Source: Anaerolineales bacterium UBA6131 (GTDB taxonomy: Bacteria > Chloroflexota > Anaerolineae > UBA2200). Taken from it: a DNA stretch of 5,564 nt. The position numbers were made by a program, and so were the translations under genes. The notes below the pieces were generated by a model. It searched no databases, had not been told where the DNA came from, and was given only the letters and a program-made list of their open reading frames with translations. Location: NCBI GenBank assembly GCA_002435875.1, contig DIVN01000102.1:1-5564 (forward strand), written 5' to 3'. Within the stretch, counting starts at the first letter, position 1; each line of letters begins with the position of its first letter. Shown in pieces: positions 1 to 3,692 of the stretch.

Positions 1-322
1 CGACCTCGGGCTTGTTCGCGGGCTTCTTTGCCTCTTTGAGCACATGGCCCTCGACCTCAGGCTTGTTGGCAGGCTTGTTTGCCTCTTTAAGCACGTGCCC
101 CTCTACCTCAGGTTTGTTGGCTGGCTTGTGGGCCTCCTTGAGCACGTGGCCTTCGACCTCAGGCTTGTTGGCAGGCTTGTGGGCCTCCTTGAGCACGTGG
201 CCTTCGACCTCAGGCTTGTTGGCAGGCTTGTTTGCCTCTTTGAGCACATGGCCTTCAACCTCGGGCTTGTTCGCCGCCTTGTTTGCTGTCTTGAACACGT
301 GACCCTCCACCTCAGGCTTGTT
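1..322 (-). repeat. 51-bp in-frame tandem repeat array (17-residue unit)
   Basis: On the plus strand the block acctc(a/g)gg recurs at 3, 54, 105, 156, 207, 258 and 309, exactly 51 bases apart. Read on the minus strand each unit encodes P-E-V-E-G-H-V-(L/F)-K-(E/T)-A-(N/H/K)-K-(P/A)-A-N-K. The two units around 112-214 are almost identical in DNA and share His at position 12, suggesting recent duplication. The others differ mostly by synonymous changes. The array continues past the left edge, so the copy number is unknown. Confidence 0.95.
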
Positions 323-535
323 CGCTTCTCGGTTACCCTTCTTCAACATGGTCGCCTCCCCTTTCTGTTCGCTCACCGGTCGGATAACAGGCTTGAATGC
401 ATGTCCTTCGGCCTCCGGATACGAGCGTAGCACCATGGAATCCAGCAGACCCCGCTCGTCGCTGCGCAGCGTTTGCCTCACGGCATTGAGCCGTTTCATA
501 AGCCGCTGCAGAGCTTTGGCCTGCTTCTCGTCCAT
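1..535 (-). CDS. Tandem-repeat protein with EVEGHV motif, C-terminus beyond the left edge
   Basis: I do not recognise this protein and assign no function. The frame from ATG at 535 stays open for 178 codons to the left edge, so the gene is partial. The start is set by a strong GAGGAGGG ribosome binding site 7 bases upstream. Residues 1-39 look helical and charged (MDEKQAKALQRLMKRL, then a GLLDSMVL stretch). Residue 40 begins PEAEGHAFK, a diverged repeat. From about residue 74 the protein is a regular 17-residue repeat, consensus PEVEGHVLKEANKPANK, with six full copies and the start of a seventh at the edge. Each unit is rich in Lys, Glu, Pro and Asn, with one or two His and no Cys, Trp or Tyr. 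No signal peptide or membrane segment is visible. The six full copies keep EVEGHV exactly while using different codons, which argues for a real protein on this strand. It lies 147 bases downstream of the CRP-like regulator gene with its own candidate promoter. Options include a repeat-type structural or binding protein, or a multi-core peptide precursor with an N-terminal leader; nothing in the window decides. Confidence 0.85.
   Translation of the reverse strand, partial: MDEKQAKALQRLMKRLNAVRQTLRSDERGLLDSMVLRSYPEAEGHAFKPVIRPVSEQKGEATMLKKGNREANKPEVEGHVFKTANKAANKPEVEGHVLKEANKPANKPEVEGHVLKEAHKPANKPEVEGHVLKEAHKPANKPEVEGHVLKEANKPANKPEVEGHVLKEAKKPANKPEV
317..418 (-). repeat. Two decayed units preceding the array, same 51-bp register
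   Basis: The diverged PEAEGHAFK motif begins exactly 102 bases (two unit lengths) before the first regular PEVEGHV. The 17 residues between, QKGEATMLKKGNREANK, match the consensus unit at 7 of 17 positions when aligned without gaps, mainly at the ...NREANK end. This suggests older units that have drifted, or a leader segment that shares the repeat's ancestry. The alignment was made by eye. Confidence 0.5.
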
Positions 536-542
536 CGTTTGT

Positions 543-550
543 CCCTCCTC
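543..550 (-). promoter_or_regulatory. Strong ribosome binding site of the repeat-protein gene
   Basis: The minus strand reads GAGGAGGG followed by seven bases (ACAAACG) and ATG at 535. This is near-ideal Shine-Dalgarno sequence and spacing. It chooses this ATG over the in-frame Met at codon 13 and independently supports the minus-strand gene. Confidence 0.8.
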
Positions 551-603
551 GCCCTTGCCCTGATTCTCGCGGATGCGGCGATCTTCTCCAACTTTCTGCC
601 CAC

Positions 604-632
604 AGAATACTGGATCCTGGCTGCGGTGTCTG
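604..632 (-). promoter_or_regulatory. Candidate promoter of the repeat-protein gene
   Basis: On the minus strand CAGACA (632-627) and TATTCT (609-604) are separated by 17 bases; each matches the sigma-70 consensus at 4 of 6 positions. A start at A597, seven bases past the -10 box, would give an untranslated leader of about 62 bases. The weak -35 box overlapped by the dyad at 631-646 is what one expects of an activator-dependent promoter. It is a by-eye match and could be chance. Confidence 0.35.
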
Positions 633-646
633 TCACCGTGCTGACA
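631..646. promoter_or_regulatory. CRP/FNR-type dyad, candidate operator
   Basis: TGTCA-N6-TGACA is a perfect 5-base inverted repeat with the 6-base spacer of the E. coli CRP site (TGTGA-N6-TCACA), differing at one base per half-site. It lies between the end of the CRP-like regulator gene and the start of the repeat gene. Its centre (638.5) is at -41.5 from the predicted start at A597, the classical class II activator position. There is no T tract after it, so it is unlikely to be a terminator. Binding by the neighbouring regulator is inferred. Confidence 0.4.
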
Positions 647-682
647 CAACGCAGTCAATCTCGGGCGAGGACGGGTTCTGAC

Positions 683-1375
683 CTAGGTCTCCTCCTCTTC
701 TACTAGGCCGCGTAACGCGGCGCGGTTCAAGAGTACAATGCGGCCTCGGCCTGTCAAGATCCAGCCCGAGCGCCGCCACTTGCCCAGCAGTTCAGCTACG
801 GTCTGGCGTGCGAGGCCCACCCGCTGTCCCAGTTGTTCCTGCGAGATTACGATATAGCCCTCCGCACGCGATTGGCGATCCAGTTCCACAAGCACCCTGG
901 CCAACCTGGACGGCGCACTCAGGAAGGCTAGAGCGCCTTCACGCTCACTCGATGTGCCCAGACGATGGGCAGCCGTCTGTAGCAGGTTGCGCGCCAGCGC
1001 TGGCTCCGACTGCACGGCTGCGAGGAAATCCCGCTGTGGGACCACCAACACGACACTGTCTTCGCGCGCGACAGCACTCGTCGAGCGTGGCTCGCCGGTC
1101 AGCAGGGCAAGTTCGCCAAAGCCATCGCCTGGGTGCATTTCGTTGATCACCAACTCACGCCCGTTGGCGCTGTCGAGCCCCAGGGCAATGCTTCCAGAGT
1201 GCACAACAAAGAAGGCCGCAGCGCGGTCGCCCCGACTGAAAAGCAGTTGGCCCTTGCCGAGTCGCCGCAGCTGCACTACCGCCGCCAAATGTTCCAGACC
1301 GAGGTCGGACATACCGTGGAAAACCGCTGCCTGGCGCAGTAGTACTTCGATGGTACCGCCCACTGCTTTCCTCAT
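683..1375 (-). CDS. Crp/Fnr-family transcriptional regulator, likely cAMP-responsive
   Basis: This is a 230-residue DNA-binding regulator of usual CRP length. The N-terminal cyclic-nucleotide domain (about residues 12-125) has a complete phosphate-binding cassette, FGELALLTGEPRS, with Glu88 and Arg97 in the positions of CRP Glu72 and Arg82. The dimerisation helix ends in SSEREGALAFL, aligning with CRP TSEKVGNLAFL, so Ser142-Ser143 replace Thr127-Ser128, which contact the adenine of cAMP. The C-terminal winged helix-turn-helix (about 155-220) has recognition helix residues ARQTVAELL: Arg190 keeps CRP Arg180, but CRP Glu181 and Arg185 become Gln and Glu. No Cys cluster of the FNR type is present. 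The ATG follows the upstream stop codon with no gap, and only a weak GGCGGG precedes it, so translation is probably coupled. The protein ends in an acidic EEEET tail. The family call is secure; the ligand is inferred from conserved residues and the neighbouring cyclase. Confidence 0.93.
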   Translation of the reverse strand: MRKAVGGTIEVLLRQAAVFHGMSDLGLEHLAAVVQLRRLGKGQLLFSRGDRAAAFFVVHSGSIALGLDSANGRELVINEMHPGDGFGELALLTGEPRSTSAVAREDSVVLVVPQRDFLAAVQSEPALARNLLQTAAHRLGTSSEREGALAFLSAPSRLARVLVELDRQSRAEGYIVISQEQLGQRVGLARQTVAELLGKWRRSGWILTGRGRIVLLNRAALRGLVEEEET

Positions 1376-2623
1376 CTAGCCCGCCTGTGCCGCGATCAAC
1401 AAGATGTCGTCCTCAGGAGCTGACGAACCGCAAAAGAAGCGTACTGCATCGTAGATAGCTTGGCACAGCTCCTGCGCTGAGGCCGCCTGCGCATGACAAA
1501 TGGCGCTGTAGATCTGACCGGCCCCGAACAGGGCTCCGTGGGCGTCGCTGGCCTCCGTCACACCACCGGTGAACAGCAGCAGCCGACTTCCAGACGGCAG
1601 AGTCAACGTCTGCGAATCCAGAAGCACTTCGCTGAATACGCCGATCGGTTGCCCGGTTGCGGTGGGCGGGCAGATAAGCTTGTCCTGTGCATCGAGGACC
1701 AGGGGAGGCGGATGGCCAGCGCGGGCATACGAAAAAGTGCGATTGGGGCCATCGAGGATTCCGTAGAGCAAGGTGACGAACATGTCCGAGTCGCTAAGTC
1801 TCAGCAGTTGGCGGTTCAAGTTGCGGAGCACGCTCGCCGGCGAGGCCGCGCGGCTGGCCTCGCCGCGCAGCAAGCTGAAAGCCAGGGCCATAAACAGCGC
1901 AGAACCGACGCCATGGCCAGTGACATCGCCGATAGCAATGCCGAGGCGGTTACCCTTCAGCTGAATAAAGTCGCAGAGATCTCCTCCAACGCTTAACACT
2001 GGCTCAATCAACATGCCCAGATCGTATCCAGCCATGTGCGGTGCGCGGCGGGGCAGGAAGCTGCGCTGGATGGTGCGCGCTACCTGCAACTCGGCGTCGA
2101 GGCGCTCCTTCTCCACCAGTTGAGCCTGTGCGGCGCGAAGCTCGTCATAGGCTTGCGTAAGCTGACGGTTCTTCTCCAGCAGCTCCTGAATCGTGAGCTT
2201 CTCCGCATCATCCAGGCGCCGGCTGATGGTGCGCATCACCTCAAAGGCCAACGCCGGCTGGCGGCTAAGCAAGGCGGTCATCTCACCGCGCGCCATGTAG
2301 ATGGCATCCAGCTCTGTCTTGGCCCGTACGCTGGCGGTGTGGAGCCCTTCGCGACTGAACAGGCTCATCTCGCCAATAAAGCTCCCGCGCCCGCGAACGG
2401 CTAACAAGCGCTCACCGGTCGTACCCAGGGCTTTGATAATCTCCACCTCACCCTCAGCCAGCAGGTACAGCCGCTCGCTGGCCTCTCCTTCGCGCACGAC
2501 AAGGGTGCCGGCCGCGATACGCTCTCGTTGCAGCCTGGATAGGAGGCTGTCCAGCTCTAGTTGTGGCAGAGAAGCCACTGCGGGCACCAGACGGATCAAC
2601 TCTTCCCTGCTCACTTCAGACAT
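1376..2623 (-). CDS. Cyclic-nucleotide-domain, SpoIIE/RsbU-type PP2C phosphatase
   Basis: A 415-residue soluble signalling protein. Residues about 15-135 form a cyclic-nucleotide-binding fold with cassette FIGEMSLFSREGLHTASV; Glu85 is kept but the phosphate-binding Arg is His95, so ligand binding may be weak or lost. Residues about 137-185 are a long charged coiled coil (QELLEKNRQLTQAYDELRAA). The PP2C domain (about 178-413) begins with the family signature LQVARTIQRSFLP, followed by VGGDLCDF (Asp215, Asp218), GDVTGHGVGSALFMA (Asp233) and EDDILLI (Asp405, Asp406). The usual TDGVTE motif reads TGGVTE, with Gly353 in place of a metal-binding Asp. Family members dephosphorylate Ser/Thr-phosphorylated anti-sigma-factor antagonists, and the coiled coil transmits input to the catalytic domain. 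No such antagonist or anti-sigma kinase is in the window. The start lies 2 bases past the cyclase stop, with AAGGG somewhat far upstream, suggesting coupled translation. Family call is firm; catalytic activity is uncertain. Confidence 0.92.
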   Translation of the reverse strand: MSEVSREELIRLVPAVASLPQLELDSLLSRLQRERIAAGTLVVREGEASERLYLLAEGEVEIIKALGTTGERLLAVRGRGSFIGEMSLFSREGLHTASVRAKTELDAIYMARGEMTALLSRQPALAFEVMRTISRRLDDAEKLTIQELLEKNRQLTQAYDELRAAQAQLVEKERLDAELQVARTIQRSFLPRRAPHMAGYDLGMLIEPVLSVGGDLCDFIQLKGNRLGIAIGDVTGHGVGSALFMALAFSLLRGEASRAASPASVLRNLNRQLLRLSDSDMFVTLLYGILDGPNRTFSYARAGHPPPLVLDAQDKLICPPTATGQPIGVFSEVLLDSQTLTLPSGSRLLLFTGGVTEASDAHGALFGAGQIYSAICHAQAASAQELCQAIYDAVRFFCGSSAPEDDILLIAAQAG

Positions 2624-2625
2624 GG

Positions 2626-3660
2626 CTATGCCAACCCTTGTACGGAGAACACGTGCACCGGCTTCTGCTTGCCTTTGATCTCAACTTCGCCCTGGTCCTG
2701 CAACGTGAATTCGGGTCCAAGCCCTTCTTGCGTTGCCTCATCGATAAGAATGGGCTGCCCGATCACCTTCGTGTGTGACTCCAGACGCGCTGCCAGGTTC
2801 ACCGTGTCCCCGACGCACGTATACGTGGCGCGGCGCTGGGTCCCGGTGTAGCCGGCGATTACATCGCCAGAAGCAATGCCGACTCCGATCTTGATGGGCG
2901 TGCGTTTCAGCGCTGTTCGTTCGAGATTGTACTGCTCGATCAGCTCGATCATCTGAAGCGCCGCAAGCGCAGCATGCTGGCGACGGTCAGCGCATGGCCG
3001 TGGCGCCCCGAAAATGGCCATCAATCCATCGCCGACAATCTGGTTGACGACACCCTCTTCGCCGTTGATCGCATCCATCATGAGCGTGTAATAGTCGTTC
3101 AGCAGCTCGATGGTGTCCTCTGGCGGCTGAGACTCGGAGATGGTGGTAAAGCCGCGGATGTCGGAGAACATCACGGTGGCAGGGATAAACTTGCCGCCGA
3201 GAGCAAAGCCAGACGCCTCCAAATCTTCAGCAACCTCTTTGGTTGCGAACTTGCGGATCAGCTCACGCTGCTGGTCACGCAGGCGTTTCTTCTCCAGACT
3301 GGAGCTGATGCGCGCCTTGAGCAACACCGGATTGATAGGCTTGGGCAAATAATCCTCTGCGCCCAGCTCGATACATTGCACTACGCTGTCGAGCTCGCTA
3401 ACTGCAGAGACCATCACGACCGGCACGTTCTTCAATTCCGTGTCGGACGTAAGCTCACGCAGCACCTGATACCCGTCCATCTCTGGCATCAGCACATCCA
3501 GGAGCACCAGGTCGAACGTTTGGCCACGCAGCATCTCCAGCGCCTGCCGCCCGTTCTCGGCAAAGGAGACCCGATGTCCTTGCTGTTCCAGACCGCGAGC
3601 CAACAGCAAGCGGTTCATCTTGTTATCGTCTACGACCAGAATGTGGCTTTGCTGGGTCAT
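2626..3660 (-). CDS. Response regulator fused to class III adenylate/guanylate cyclase
   Basis: A 344-residue cytoplasmic protein expected to make cyclic AMP or GMP under phosphorylation control. The receiver domain (about 5-122) is complete: acidic pair Asp11-Asp12, phosphoacceptor Asp55 in LVLLDVLMPEMDG, Ser85 and Lys107 in LPKP. A helical linker (about 120-155, EKKRLRDQQRELIRKF) joins it to the cyclase domain (about 158-342). Metal-binding Asp167 (MFSDIRGFT) and Asp211 (GDGLMAIFG) are present, as are transition-state residues Asn288 and Arg292 (YTCVGDTVNLAAR). The purine-specifying pair is Gln207 and Thr281 instead of the usual Lys and Asp/Thr, so ATP preference is likely but not proven. 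The start has a good AGAGAGGG site 6 bases upstream and gives a canonical receiver N-terminus. The hybrid kinase directly upstream is the likely phosphodonor. Confidence 0.94.
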   Translation of the reverse strand: MTQQSHILVVDDNKMNRLLLARGLEQQGHRVSFAENGRQALEMLRGQTFDLVLLDVLMPEMDGYQVLRELTSDTELKNVPVVMVSAVSELDSVVQCIELGAEDYLPKPINPVLLKARISSSLEKKRLRDQQRELIRKFATKEVAEDLEASGFALGGKFIPATVMFSDIRGFTTISESQPPEDTIELLNDYYTLMMDAINGEEGVVNQIVGDGLMAIFGAPRPCADRRQHAALAALQMIELIEQYNLERTALKRTPIKIGVGIASGDVIAGYTGTQRRATYTCVGDTVNLAARLESHTKVIGQPILIDEATQEGLGPEFTLQDQGEVEIKGKQKPVHVFSVQGLA

Positions 3661-3666
3661 CGCTCA

Positions 3667-3674
3667 CCCTCTCT
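3667..3674 (-). promoter_or_regulatory. Ribosome binding site of the receiver-cyclase gene
   Basis: AGAGAGGG stands 6 bases before the ATG at 3660, in the 32-base gap after the kinase stop. It is the clearest ribosome binding site within the four-gene signalling cluster; the two downstream starts rely on closely spaced or abutting stop-start junctions instead. Confidence 0.65.
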
Positions 3675-3692
3675 GAGAATCACTGCCCAAGG

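Noticed and set aside
1..322. CRISPR array
   Set aside because: The 51-base units are contiguous with no unique spacers, and they encode one uninterrupted peptide.
12..430. Two long plus-strand open frames with 17-residue repeats (for example GLLAGLFASLSTWPSTS)
   Set aside because: They are antisense shadows of the minus-strand repeat gene. The codon variation among units is synonymous on the minus strand, and only the minus strand has a good start with a ribosome binding site.
626..647. Rho-independent terminator after the regulator gene
   Set aside because: The hairpin GTGTC...GACAC has short arms and no T tract on either side. The CRP-type dyad reading fits better.
636..658. TTGACT (658-653) as the -35 box of the repeat gene
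   Set aside because: The hexamer at the matching 17-base spacing is TGACAG, a poor -10 box, so the CAGACA/TATTCT pair is preferred.
680..689. Perfect 10-base palindrome GACCTAGGTC over the regulator stop codon
   Set aside because: It is short, has no loop or T tract and no partner copy in the intergenic region; a chance palindrome is likely.
954..1379. Plus-strand open frames opposite the regulator, phosphatase, cyclase and kinase genes
   Set aside because: They overlap genes with complete conserved domains on the minus strand, show no domain motifs of their own and reflect GC-rich antisense openness.
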